A stretch of 48,887 bases of DNA. Origin: Herbaspirillum chlorophenolicum. GTDB taxonomy: Bacteria > Pseudomonadota > Gammaproteobacteria > Burkholderiales > Burkholderiaceae_D. The stretch is from positions 1 to 48,887 of the forward strand of contig NZ_LFLT01000032.1 of NCBI RefSeq assembly GCF_001189955.1. Reading direction: 5' to 3'. Positions 19,692-27,140 of this stretch are shown piece by piece; the stretch's first letter is position 1; each line of letters opens with the position of its first letter. The position numbers were made by a program, and so were the translations under genes. The notes under the pieces are model-generated. The model saw only the letters and a program-made list of their open reading frames with translations. It was not told the origin of the DNA and ran no database searches.

Positions 19692-21200
19692 TTATTTCAG
19701 GTTGATGCTGCTATGGAGCGCTGCCGGTGCGGCGCTTGCCATGCGCCAGCGTGCGGTCAGGGTCTTGACCTGGGTCCAGAACTGCACGCCTTGCTTGCCG
19801 GCCGTCCCCAGGTCGCCCAGCTTGGAGCCGCGCGAGCCGGTGAAGCTGAACCACGAAACGGGCACCGGGATCGGGACATTCAGGCCCACTTGCCCGACAT
19901 CGATCTCGTTCTGGAATTTGCGGGCCACGCCGCCGTCCTGGGTGTAGATCGACACGCCATTTCCATTGGGGTTGCGATTGACGATGGCAATGGCATCGTC
20001 CAGCGTATCGGCTTGCATGACGCAAAGCACCGGACCGAATACTTCTTCGCGGTACACGCGCATCTCATCGCTGACCTTGGTCAGGATGGTCGGTCCCACG
20101 AAGTTGCCCTTGGGCGCTGCGGCCACCCGGACATCGCGGCCATCCAGCAGCAGCTCGGCGCCTTCCTCCACGCCGCTCTGGATCAGGCCGCGTACCCGTT
20201 CCAGCGCCTGCTTGCTGTTGAGCGGGCCGACCTCGGCCGTGCGGTCGTCGCTGGCGCCGATCTTCATTTTCCTGGCGCCTTCGACCAGGTCGGGCAGCCA
20301 CTTCGAGGCCTCGCCGACGAACACCGCCACGGTCGTCGCCATGCAGCGCTGGCCGGCGGCGCCGAACGAGGCGCCCAGCAGATGTTCGATGGCCTGGTCG
20401 GCTTGCGCGTCGGGCATGACCACGCAGTGGTTCTTGGCGCCCAGCATCGACTGGCAGCGCTTGCCGGCTTCGGAGGCGCGGCGGTAGATCAGGGTGCCCA
20501 CCCGCGTGGAGCCGATGAAGGAAATCGCCTTGACATCCGGATGGTCGCACAGGGTGTTGGCGGCATCGGCGGTGCCGAATATCACGTTGAGCACGCCCGG
20601 CGGCAAGCCTGCCTCCAGCGCCAGCCTGGCCAGCAACAGCGGTGCGCTGGGCGCCTGTTCGGAAGGCTTGAGGACGAAGCTGTTGCCGCAGGCGATCGCC
20701 GTGGGAAACATGTTGGCAGCCAGCATGATGGGGAAGTTGAAGGCGGTGATGCCGGCGCACACGCCCAGCGGTTGCACCACGGTATACACATCGATGCCGG
20801 AAGAGGCGTTCTCGGCATATTCGCCCAGCTGGATCGAATTGACTGCACAGGCATGTTCGATCAGCTCCTGGCAGCGTCCCACTTCGCCTTCGGCGTCGGG
20901 CACCGTCTTGCCGTGTTCGCGGCTGATCAGTTGCGCGAGTTCCGCAGCATGCTCGCGGACCAGTTGCTGTAGACGGAACATCACGCGGACACGGGTGGAT
21001 TGCGCTGCATTGCGCCATGAGGCGAATGCGGCCTTCGCCGTCGAGATGGCCAGCGCCACTTCTTCAGGCGTAGCGATGGGCACGCGGGCGACGATTTCTT
21101 GGGTCGATGGATTGATGACGTCGTGCCATTCTTTGGTCTTGGAGGGCACCAACCGGCCATCAATCAACAGGGGAATCTGGGGGATATCGTTCACAATCAT
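19692..21200 (-). CDS. mmsA: CoA-acylating methylmalonate-semialdehyde dehydrogenase (MmsA)
   Basis: A 502-residue aldehyde dehydrogenase of the MmsA/IolA branch. The catalytic Cys is C286 in AAGQRCMA, and N155 in TAFNFPIM stabilises the intermediate. It converts methylmalonate or malonate semialdehyde to propionyl- or acetyl-CoA with NAD and CoA. AAAGGAA lies only 2-3 bases from the ATG at 21200, which is too close. The in-frame GTG two codons later (21194) has the better spacing and may be the true start. It is the first gene of the six-gene operon. Confidence 0.9.
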   Translation of the reverse strand: MIVNDIPQIPLLIDGRLVPSKTKEWHDVINPSTQEIVARVPIATPEEVALAISTAKAAFASWRNAAQSTRVRVMFRLQQLVREHAAELAQLISREHGKTVPDAEGEVGRCQELIEHACAVNSIQLGEYAENASSGIDVYTVVQPLGVCAGITAFNFPIMLAANMFPTAIACGNSFVLKPSEQAPSAPLLLARLALEAGLPPGVLNVIFGTADAANTLCDHPDVKAISFIGSTRVGTLIYRRASEAGKRCQSMLGAKNHCVVMPDAQADQAIEHLLGASFGAAGQRCMATTVAVFVGEASKWLPDLVEGARKMKIGASDDRTAEVGPLNSKQALERVRGLIQSGVEEGAELLLDGRDVRVAAAPKGNFVGPTILTKVSDEMRVYREEVFGPVLCVMQADTLDDAIAIVNRNPNGNGVSIYTQDGGVARKFQNEIDVGQVGLNVPIPVPVSWFSFTGSRGSKLGDLGTAGKQGVQFWTQVKTLTARWRMASAAPAALHSSINLK

Positions 21201-21335
21201 TTCCTTTGGGTGATGAGGTTCCCTCGTGCAGGGCTGATTGCTGGTGGATTTCGTTCAGATTGCGTTGCACGTGGGGGCTGACAACTTGATACGGCACTGA
21301 CGCAATCAAGTGTGTAGGACTTGCCATGATCAGAC

Positions 21336-21375
21336 AATCAAATTAAATTTATATAATTAATAAGGTTATTTGATT
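21336..21375. promoter_or_regulatory. Inverted repeat in the mmsA-lysR divergent region
   Basis: The 182-base gap between the divergent mmsA operon and the LysR gene holds an AT-rich core. It carries the inverted repeat AATCAAAT (21336-21343) and ATTTGATT (21368-21375), 24 bases apart. This is a plausible LysR-type or repressor site reaching both promoters. No -35/-10 pair is convincing enough to name. Confidence 0.4.
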
Positions 21376-21382
21376 AATCGAC

Positions 21383-22240
21383 ATGGCCCATTTTGACCTG
21401 AACGTCTTGCGCACATTGACTGCCGTGGCAGATGCCGGCAGCTTCACGAAAGCGGCAAATTTGGTGCATCGCACCCAGTCGGCGGTGAGCATGCAGATCA
21501 AGGAACTGGAGGAGGCTTTAGGCAAGCCGCTCTTCATCCGGGATACGCGCAAGGTCTCGCTCACCTCTGAAGGACGGAAGCTGCTGGCTTATGCCAGGCG
21601 CATGCTGGCGCTCAACGATGAGGCCTGGGCATCGATCGTTCGTCCTGACGTGACGGGGAAGGTGACCATCGGCGTACCCGAGGATTTCGTTTCATCCTTG
21701 CTGCCGCCGGTATTGAGGAAGTTTTCGGGGACCTATCCCAAGGTGCAGATTCAGGTGGTTTGCGTCCCCAGCATGTCGATGATGCCCCTGCTCAAGGACA
21801 ACAAGATCGACCTGGCATGCGTGACCAAGGACAAGGAACTCAGCGGCGATTTCATCCGCCAGGAACCGATGAACTGGGTTTGCTCCCAATCCAATCCGGC
21901 CTTGTGGAAGCAGCGTCCGCTTCCCATCGCCATGTTCGAGCGCAGCGTTGCGCGCAATAACGCGATGAATGCGCTGAAAAACGCCGGCATCAAATTCCGT
22001 ACGCACTACAGCAGCCAGAGCCTGCTTGGATTGATTACGATGGTCGATGCATCGTTGGCGATCGCCGCACTTGCCGAATGCAGTGTGCCCGACCGGCTGA
22101 TCAAGCTGGGGCGCGATGAGGGCTTGCCCGATCTGGAGCCGCTGGAGATCGTGCTGGCCAGAAGCTCCGACTCAAGCCGGCCGCCATGCGATTACCTGGC
22201 CGAGCAGATTTTTCAGGAGTTATACCGGCCGGTTGAATAG
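21383..22240 (+). CDS. LysR family transcriptional regulator
   Basis: A 285-residue regulator. The N-terminal winged HTH (about 3-62) reads DLNVLRTLTAVADAGSFTKA and continues to KELEEALGKPLF, the standard LysR pattern. The effector domain follows from about 90 (KVTIGVPEDF). It is divergent from mmsA with a shared 182-base region, the classical arrangement for a LysR protein controlling its neighbour operon. The expected inducer is the transported compound or an intermediate of its breakdown. Confidence 0.9.
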   Translation: MAHFDLNVLRTLTAVADAGSFTKAANLVHRTQSAVSMQIKELEEALGKPLFIRDTRKVSLTSEGRKLLAYARRMLALNDEAWASIVRPDVTGKVTIGVPEDFVSSLLPPVLRKFSGTYPKVQIQVVCVPSMSMMPLLKDNKIDLACVTKDKELSGDFIRQEPMNWVCSQSNPALWKQRPLPIAMFERSVARNNAMNALKNAGIKFRTHYSSQSLLGLITMVDASLAIAALAECSVPDRLIKLGRDEGLPDLEPLEIVLARSSDSSRPPCDYLAEQIFQELYRPVE

Positions 22241-22303
22241 ATCCGGTTGTCACTGCCGCCAGACACCGCACATTGCATCAGAAGCGCTTGGAGGAAAGAG
22301 CGA

Positions 22304-22864
22304 ATGGAAAATGATGGCCGCATCAAGGTAATCCCGCGGAGGACACCGGAATCGGCGGCGATGGTGGAAAGCGTCAAGAGGGCGATGACGATCACCGCGA
22401 TGCTTAACCGGCTGACGTTCAACGACACGGACGAAATCCGTGCAGTCTTCAGCGATCTTATCGGCAAGAAGGTCGATGACGGTTTTGTATTGATTCCCCC
22501 TTTCTATACGACAGGCGGGAGCGATCTTGCGATTGGCCGCAATGTTTTCATCAACCAGAACTGCACCATCTACGATCTCGGCGGGGTCGACATTGGCGAT
22601 GATGTGTTGATCGGGCCGAATGTCAGCATCATCACGAGCGGCCATCCCCTCGAACCTTCTCAGCGGCATGCCGCCGTCGTTGCAAAGCCCGTCAGGATCG
22701 AAAGAAACGTATGGATTGGGGCTGGCGCAACGATCATCGGTGGCGTGACTGTGGGTGAAAATTCCGTCATTGGGGCGGCAGCGGTCGTCACCAGGGACGT
22801 TCCTCCGAATACGCTTGTCGGTGGCAATCCGGCGCGGGTCATCCGTTCGGATTTGCAAGTGTAA
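22304..22864 (+). CDS. Sugar/maltose O-acetyltransferase family (NodL/LacA type)
   Basis: A 186-residue left-handed beta-helix acyltransferase. ATG 22304 is chosen because GGAGGAAAG stands 7 bases upstream. The N-terminal helical mac domain (about 15-60) is followed by hexapeptide repeats, for example IGRNVFINQNCTIYDLG, IGDDVLIGPNV and VTVGENSVIGAAAVVTRDVP. The acetyl-acceptor His lies in the segment SGHP. It ends with GNPARVIR, typical of the family. Acetyl-CoA-dependent acetylation of a sugar or oligosaccharide is expected; the substrate is unknown. It follows the LysR gene by 63 bases on the same strand. Confidence 0.88.
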   Translation: MENDGRIKVIPRRTPESAAMVESVKRAMTITAMLNRLTFNDTDEIRAVFSDLIGKKVDDGFVLIPPFYTTGGSDLAIGRNVFINQNCTIYDLGGVDIGDDVLIGPNVSIITSGHPLEPSQRHAAVVAKPVRIERNVWIGAGATIIGGVTVGENSVIGAAAVVTRDVPPNTLVGGNPARVIRSDLQV

Positions 22865-23010
22865 ATAGCGGGGACAATGGACATTGTTGGGAAGGCAATA
22901 TTGCTGAGCCCGGGTATTCAATCCGATTCGGCGATGTCCAGGAGTTGCGCGTTGGATCTTTCATTCCTTCGCCCATTTCCGCTACGCATAATATTGCCCG
23001 GTTGAATAAT

Positions 23011-23035
23011 TTCCATATGGAATTATGTCTATAAT
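23011..23035 (+). promoter_or_regulatory. Promoter region of the FecR-OmpA pair
   Basis: A perfect -10 TATAAT lies at 23030-23035, about 84 bases before the FecR start. Just upstream is the perfect 12-bp palindrome TTCCATATGGAA (23011-23022), placed where the -35/-10 spacer would be. No good -35 box is visible, which would fit an activator-dependent promoter or an operator overlapping the polymerase site. The rest of 22865-23118 holds no gene. Confidence 0.45.
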
Positions 23036-23118
23036 GGCCGCTTCCGCCATGATGGGCTTGGGATTGGATGGCGGTGCACAGCGTCATCAATCAATAAGCC
23101 ATCAGGAGAGAGCATTCC

Positions 23119-23607
23119 ATGTGGTCGCGGCTTGTTCCGGGATTCGTTTGCCGTCTGTCAGCCGTTGCCGTGACGGTTGCGGCATCGCTGCTTGTCTGCA
23201 TCGCATCAAGTGCGCAGGCGCAGGACAGCCGTTTCGCCGGCATCATGAAAGTCGTGCGTGGCGACGTGCAGGTGCAGCGGCAGGACCAGAAGCTGTCCGC
23301 CCAGGTCGGCGACAAATTGTATTCCGGTGACCGTATCGTTACCGCCGCCGATGCGGCGGCCGGCATCACCTTGCGCGATGACACGCTGATGTCGCTCGGC
23401 CCCAAGACCAGTTTTGTACTGGAAGATTTCAAATTCAACGAGAGTTCCGGCGAGGGCAACGTTGCCGTGCGGGTGGCCAAGGGCACCTTGCGCTATGTGT
23501 CGGGCCTGATCGGCAAGCATGCGCCGGACCGCCAGCAGGTCGCCACGCCGACTGCCACCATCGGTATCCGCGGCACCGACTTCATCGTGGAGGTGGGCGA
23601 TGAATAA
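23119..23607 (+). CDS. Exported FecR-domain protein
   Basis: A 162-residue protein with a signal peptide (cleavage near SSAQAQ, residue 34) and a FecR domain filling the remainder. The domain shows VVRGDVQVQRQ, VGDKLYSGDRIVTAADA, LRDDTLMSLGPKTSFVLEDF and TPTATIGIRGTDFIVEV. There is no sigma-factor partner and no anti-sigma region, so this is not an iron-siderophore FecR. AGGAGA precedes the ATG by 9 bases. Its last 8 bases overlap the OmpA-type gene, so the two are translated together. Confidence 0.88.
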   Translation: MWSRLVPGFVCRLSAVAVTVAASLLVCIASSAQAQDSRFAGIMKVVRGDVQVQRQDQKLSAQVGDKLYSGDRIVTAADAAAGITLRDDTLMSLGPKTSFVLEDFKFNESSGEGNVAVRVAKGTLRYVSGLIGKHAPDRQQVATPTATIGIRGTDFIVEVGDE

Positions 23608-24190
23608 GTTGTTGGCCCTGTGCCTTGCCGTGCTGGCGCTGGCCGGTTGCGCCGGCCCCAAGGAGCGCTTCGTGCTGCTGCCGCAGCCTGATGGTTCTGC
23701 CAGCAGCATTGTCGTGAAGACTGCGGCCGGCGAGACGGCGCTGGCGACGCCTTATGCCTCGGTGGAGAGCGAGGCCGGCAAGATCGGCAAAGCTGCGACC
23801 CTGAGCGACGCCGAAGTGCAGGCGCGCTACGCGCCGGTGATGCAGAGCCTGCCATTGCGGCCGCGTACTTATGAGCTCCTGTTCGAATTGGGCAGCGACC
23901 GCCTGACGCCTTCTTCGCGCAAGCTGCTGGAAGAAGCTATCGTGGAGTTCCGCAAATTCCCCGCCGGCGAATTCATCCTGGTCGGGCATGCCGACAATAT
24001 CGGCAACGATGCCTTCAACGACAACCTGTCGGTACGGCGTGCGAAACTGGTGGAGCGCGAGCTGGTCCGCGCCAAGATCGCGCCCTTGAGCATCGAGGTA
24101 GTCGGCAAGGGTGCGCGCGAACCGCGCGTACCGCAAAAGAAGGGCGTGCCGGAGCCGCGCAACCGATTCGTCGAGATACGCATCCGGTAA
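23600..24190 (+). CDS. OmpA-domain lipoprotein
   Basis: A 196-residue lipoprotein. The lipobox LALAGCAG puts the lipidated Cys near residue 16. A linker of about 80 residues leads to an OmpA/MotB peptidoglycan-binding domain (about 95-196). There FELGSDRLTPSSRKLL, GHADNIG and NDNLSVRRAKLVERELV provide the Asp and Arg that hold diaminopimelate. It should sit in the outer membrane and clamp the cell wall. In other Burkholderiales such FecR-OmpA pairs are often followed by a CHASE2 adenylate cyclase; none is found here. Confidence 0.88.
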   Translation: MNKLLALCLAVLALAGCAGPKERFVLLPQPDGSASSIVVKTAAGETALATPYASVESEAGKIGKAATLSDAEVQARYAPVMQSLPLRPRTYELLFELGSDRLTPSSRKLLEEAIVEFRKFPAGEFILVGHADNIGNDAFNDNLSVRRAKLVERELVRAKIAPLSIEVVGKGAREPRVPQKKGVPEPRNRFVEIRIR

Positions 24191-24204
24191 GCATGGCAGC
24201 CAGG

Positions 24205-24231
24205 AAAAAGCCCGCAGGCAGCGGGCTTTTT
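24205..24231. terminator. Bidirectional intrinsic terminator
   Basis: An 11-bp perfect inverted repeat AAAAAGCCCGC / GCGGGCTTTTT with a 5-base loop. On either strand it reads as a GC stem followed by five T. It lies 15 bases after the OmpA lipoprotein stop and 27 bases from the end of the convergent HD-GYP gene, so it can end both transcripts. Confidence 0.9.
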
Positions 24232-24257
24232 CATTTGCAGCCGCAGTGCGTTCCGGT

Positions 24258-25472
24258 TCAGGACAGTGCGCGCGTGCTCAGCAGATGCATGGAGTCGAGA
24301 TAGCTCACGCGCGCCCACTCCTCGCCACCGCGGGCGACGATGCTGTCGGCTTCCGGCGTGGCCAGCAAGTCGAGGATCTCGGTGTCGCTGATTTGCATGT
24401 TGTCGTTGTAGCTGAACACCTTGAGCACCGGACGCGTCAGATCCTTGTCATTCTGCCGGATCACGAAGCCTGAGCGGCCCGACTCCAGCTTGACGATGGA
24501 GCCCACCGGGTAGATGCCCAGCGTCTTGACGAAAGCCAGGAACATGGCGCGGTCGAAGTGGCCGGTCCAGGCCGCCATGGTGGAGATTGTTTCGGCCGGA
24601 TCCCAGGCATGCTTGTAGCGGCGCTCGGAGGTGAGCGCGTCGTACACGTCGCAGATCGCCGCCATGCGCGCGTAAAGCGAGATGGCGCCGCCGCGCAGGC
24701 CCTTCGGATAGCCGTTGCCGTCGATCTTTTCATGGTGATGCAGGCAAACGTCGCGCGCGTAGTCGGGCACGTTGGGATCCTGGCTCAGGTACTTGTAGCC
24801 CAGCTCCGGGTGCTTGCGCACGATCGCGAATTCTTCCTCGGTCAGCTTGCCGGGCTTGTTCAGGATCTCGTGCGGGATGAAGGCCTTGCCGATGTCGTGC
24901 AGGAATCCGCCCAGGCCGGCTTCGCGGCAGGCGGTCTCGTCCATGCCCAGGGTGCGGCCCAGCGCCACCATCAGCGCGCACACCGCCACCGAGTGCAGGT
25001 AGGTATATTCGTCGGCCAGCTTCAGGCGCACCACGCTCATCAGCGCATTGGGACTTTGCATGACCGAAGTGGCGATCTCCTCGACCACGGAGACGCAACG
25101 GTCCATGTCCAGCACCTTGCCCATGCGTACTTCGGCAAACATGGCCTGGGTCGCCTTCTTGGCGGTTTCGCACAGCCTTTGCGCATCGATCAGCGTCGGA
25201 TCCAGCGCCGGCGCTGCCGGTTCGGGAGCGGCAGCAACGGCTTCGGGTTCGGGGGCATCCGGCGCGCCATCGTCTTCTGCTGCAAGGTCCTTGCCTTTGG
25301 CGGTGTCGATCCAGCAGCAGGCAATGCCGCTGGCGCGAGCCAGCTTCAGTTCGTTGGGATTCTTGATGAGGAACTTGTTTTTCCAGAACGGGTGATTCAT
25401 CCACGCGGCGTCGTCGAAGCCGGCGAAATACATCCCGAGAACCAGTTCTTCCACTTTGATTTTCTTCAGCAT
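24258..25472 (-). CDS. HD-GYP domain cyclic-di-GMP phosphodiesterase
   Basis: A cytoplasmic protein of 404 residues. An N-terminal DUF3391-type domain (about 3-65) is followed by an Ala/Glu/Pro-rich linker (about 65-92) and an HD-GYP domain (about 130-310). The HD residues are H192-D193 in FLHDIGK, and the second motif is HHEKIDGNGYP (246-256). These metal-binding residues are intact, so it is expected to hydrolyse c-di-GMP to pGpG or GMP. No membrane segment is present. The DUF3391/HD-GYP arrangement is common in beta- and gammaproteobacteria, where it influences motility and biofilm. Confidence 0.92.
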   Translation of the reverse strand: MLKKIKVEELVLGMYFAGFDDAAWMNHPFWKNKFLIKNPNELKLARASGIACCWIDTAKGKDLAAEDDGAPDAPEPEAVAAAPEPAAPALDPTLIDAQRLCETAKKATQAMFAEVRMGKVLDMDRCVSVVEEIATSVMQSPNALMSVVRLKLADEYTYLHSVAVCALMVALGRTLGMDETACREAGLGGFLHDIGKAFIPHEILNKPGKLTEEEFAIVRKHPELGYKYLSQDPNVPDYARDVCLHHHEKIDGNGYPKGLRGGAISLYARMAAICDVYDALTSERRYKHAWDPAETISTMAAWTGHFDRAMFLAFVKTLGIYPVGSIVKLESGRSGFVIRQNDKDLTRPVLKVFSYNDNMQISDTEILDLLATPEADSIVARGGEEWARVSYLDSMHLLSTRALS

Positions 25473-25660
25473 GTCTGCGCTTCTTTCCTCCGGCGTGCCG
25501 GAGGAAAAGATATTCGGTTTTTATCGTGTCAGGAGGGGAAATTGGCGCGACCCTTCCTCGAGATTGCTGCACGCCAATCATCTCATATGGCAGCCGGGAA
25601 GGGAACGGGCAGGCCGCCGCCTGACATCTGTAAAGACAATGAGGCGCACCGGCCGGACGA

Positions 25661-25689
25661 TTGCGGGGGGCAGCGAAACTTGCTACCAT
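25661..25689 (+). promoter_or_regulatory. Promoter of the fluoride riboswitch-clcF transcript
   Basis: A -35 TTGCGG (25661-25666) and a -10 TACCAT (25684-25689) are separated by 17 bases. The -10 has the extended TG motif (TGCTACCAT). The predicted start falls at about 25696-25697, exactly at the 5' end of the riboswitch fold. The rest of 25473-25660 shows no gene. Confidence 0.7.
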
Positions 25690-25696
25690 GCGCACC

Positions 25697-25757
25697 GGAG
25701 ATGGCATTCCTCCCCGAACCGCCGCCGGCATACGCCGGGGCTGATGATGCCTACGGA
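25697..25757 (+). promoter_or_regulatory. Fluoride riboswitch (crcB motif)
   Basis: All parts of the crcB-motif aptamer are visible. The 5' hairpin GGAGATGGCATTCCTCC pairs GGAG with CTCC. The joining AACC follows, then a second hairpin (GCCGCCGGC around ATAC with GCCGG-GGC). The conserved 3' segment is CTGATGATGCCTACGG. The loop GGCAT (25703-25707) can pair with ATGCC (25747-25751), forming the required pseudoknot. Such riboswitches turn on fluoride exporters when fluoride is bound. It lies about 97 bases before the clcF start. I see no clear terminator or anti-Shine-Dalgarno, so the switching mechanism is not decided. Confidence 0.92.
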
Positions 25758-25854
25758 TACCTGGACGACCGGGACTGTAGGCGCGCGCTTGAAGCACCTT
25801 TCGCACCTCCCCGTTCCTGTCGGCCAGGCTGGTTTTATCCCTGACGCCCGCGAC

Positions 25855-27114
25855 ATGAACACTTCCAAGCTCCCTGAACCGCTGCGCCTGTTGCCCTATG
25901 TCGGCAAATGGTGCTTCATTGCCTCGCTGGTGGCCTTCCTGGCCGGTAGCGCCTCTGCTTTCTTCCTGTTCTCGCTCGACCTTGCCACGCGTACGCGCGA
26001 GGCCCATCCCTGGCTGTTGTGGCTGCTGCCCGTGGCCGGTTTCGCCGTCGGCTGGATCTACCTGCACACCGGCAAATCGGTCGAGGCCGGCAACAACCTG
26101 CTGATCGATGAAATCCATGACCCGGCCAAGGTGGTGCCGCTGCGCATGGCGCCGCTGGTGCTGATGGGGACAGTGGTATCGCACCTGTTCGGCGCGTCGG
26201 TCGGACGCGAAGGGACTGCGGTGCAGATGGGCGGCGTACTGGCCGACCAGTTGACCCACCTGCTGCGCCTGCGCCACGACGACCGCCGCATCTTGCTGAT
26301 GGCCGGCATCAGCGCCGGTTTCTCATCGGTGTTCGGCACCCCCATGGCGGGGGCGATCTTCGGGCTGGAAGTGCTGGCCATAGGGCGGATGCGCTACGAC
26401 GCCATCCTGCCGTGCTTCGTGGCCGCGATCGCCGCCGACCAGGTCGGCCTGGCCTGGGGCGTGCACCACACCCATTATGCGGTCGCGGCGATGGCGCCCG
26501 TGACCTTGTATAACGCCATCGCGGTGATCGCGGCCGGGGTGGTGTTCGGCGTGGCGGGCATGGCTTTCGCCCACGGCACGCATGGCCTGTCGGCCTTCAT
26601 GAAGAAATGGGTAGCGTATGCGCCGCTGCGCCCGGCCATCGGCGGCGTGGTCGTGGCCGTTGCGGTCTGGGCTTGCGGCACGCACCGCTACATCGGCCTG
26701 GGAATCGACACCATTGTCGAAGCCTTCCACCAGCCGGTGGCGCCATGGGATTTCCTGGCCAAGGGCGCGTTCACCGTAGCTTCGCTGGGTACCGGATTCA
26801 AGGGAGGGGAGGTGACCCCGCTGTTTTACATCGGGGCCACGCTTGGCAACATATTGGGACCGTTGCTGCATCTGCCGTTCCAGCTGATGGCGGCGCTGGG
26901 CTTCGTGGCGGTGTTCGCCGGCGCGGCCAATACGCCGTTGGCCTCGGCAATCATGGCGATCGAACTGTTCGGCGCCGACATCGGGCCTTTCGCAGCGCTG
27001 GCATGTGTGGTCAGCTACTTGTTCTCAGGCCATACCGGCATTTACCGTGCGCAGCGCGTGGTACAGCACAAGCATCCGGGAGTGATGGGGAAGCGGGGCG
27101 GCGCCCGCGAGTGA
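25855..27114 (+). CDS. clcF: CLC-F fluoride/proton antiporter
   Basis: A CLC-type transporter of 419 residues with about ten hydrophobic helices. The GREGTAVQMGG motif (117-127) carries the gating Glu. At the ion-selectivity position it has GNNLLI (79-84), as in fluoride-selective CLCs, instead of the GSGIP of chloride members. The fluoride riboswitch upstream supports the same function: export of F- that entered as HF. The start is placed at ATG 25855 because the longer open frame would translate the riboswitch itself. No good ribosome-binding site is seen before it. It is convergent with the fsr gene. Confidence 0.9.
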   Translation: MNTSKLPEPLRLLPYVGKWCFIASLVAFLAGSASAFFLFSLDLATRTREAHPWLLWLLPVAGFAVGWIYLHTGKSVEAGNNLLIDEIHDPAKVVPLRMAPLVLMGTVVSHLFGASVGREGTAVQMGGVLADQLTHLLRLRHDDRRILLMAGISAGFSSVFGTPMAGAIFGLEVLAIGRMRYDAILPCFVAAIAADQVGLAWGVHHTHYAVAAMAPVTLYNAIAVIAAGVVFGVAGMAFAHGTHGLSAFMKKWVAYAPLRPAIGGVVVAVAVWACGTHRYIGLGIDTIVEAFHQPVAPWDFLAKGAFTVASLGTGFKGGEVTPLFYIGATLGNILGPLLHLPFQLMAALGFVAVFAGAANTPLASAIMAIELFGADIGPFAALACVVSYLFSGHTGIYRAQRVVQHKHPGVMGKRGGARE

Positions 27115-27140
27115 GCGGGCGCGCCGGGTTGCGGGTTGGT

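Noticed and set aside
23119..23607. Iron-siderophore FecR sensor
   Set aside because: No FecI sigma factor or TonB receptor nearby and no cytoplasmic anti-sigma region; the protein has a cleavable signal peptide.
25456..25854. Upstream extension of the CLC protein by 133 residues
   Set aside because: It would translate the promoter and the fluoride riboswitch; the CLC fold begins after ATG 25855.
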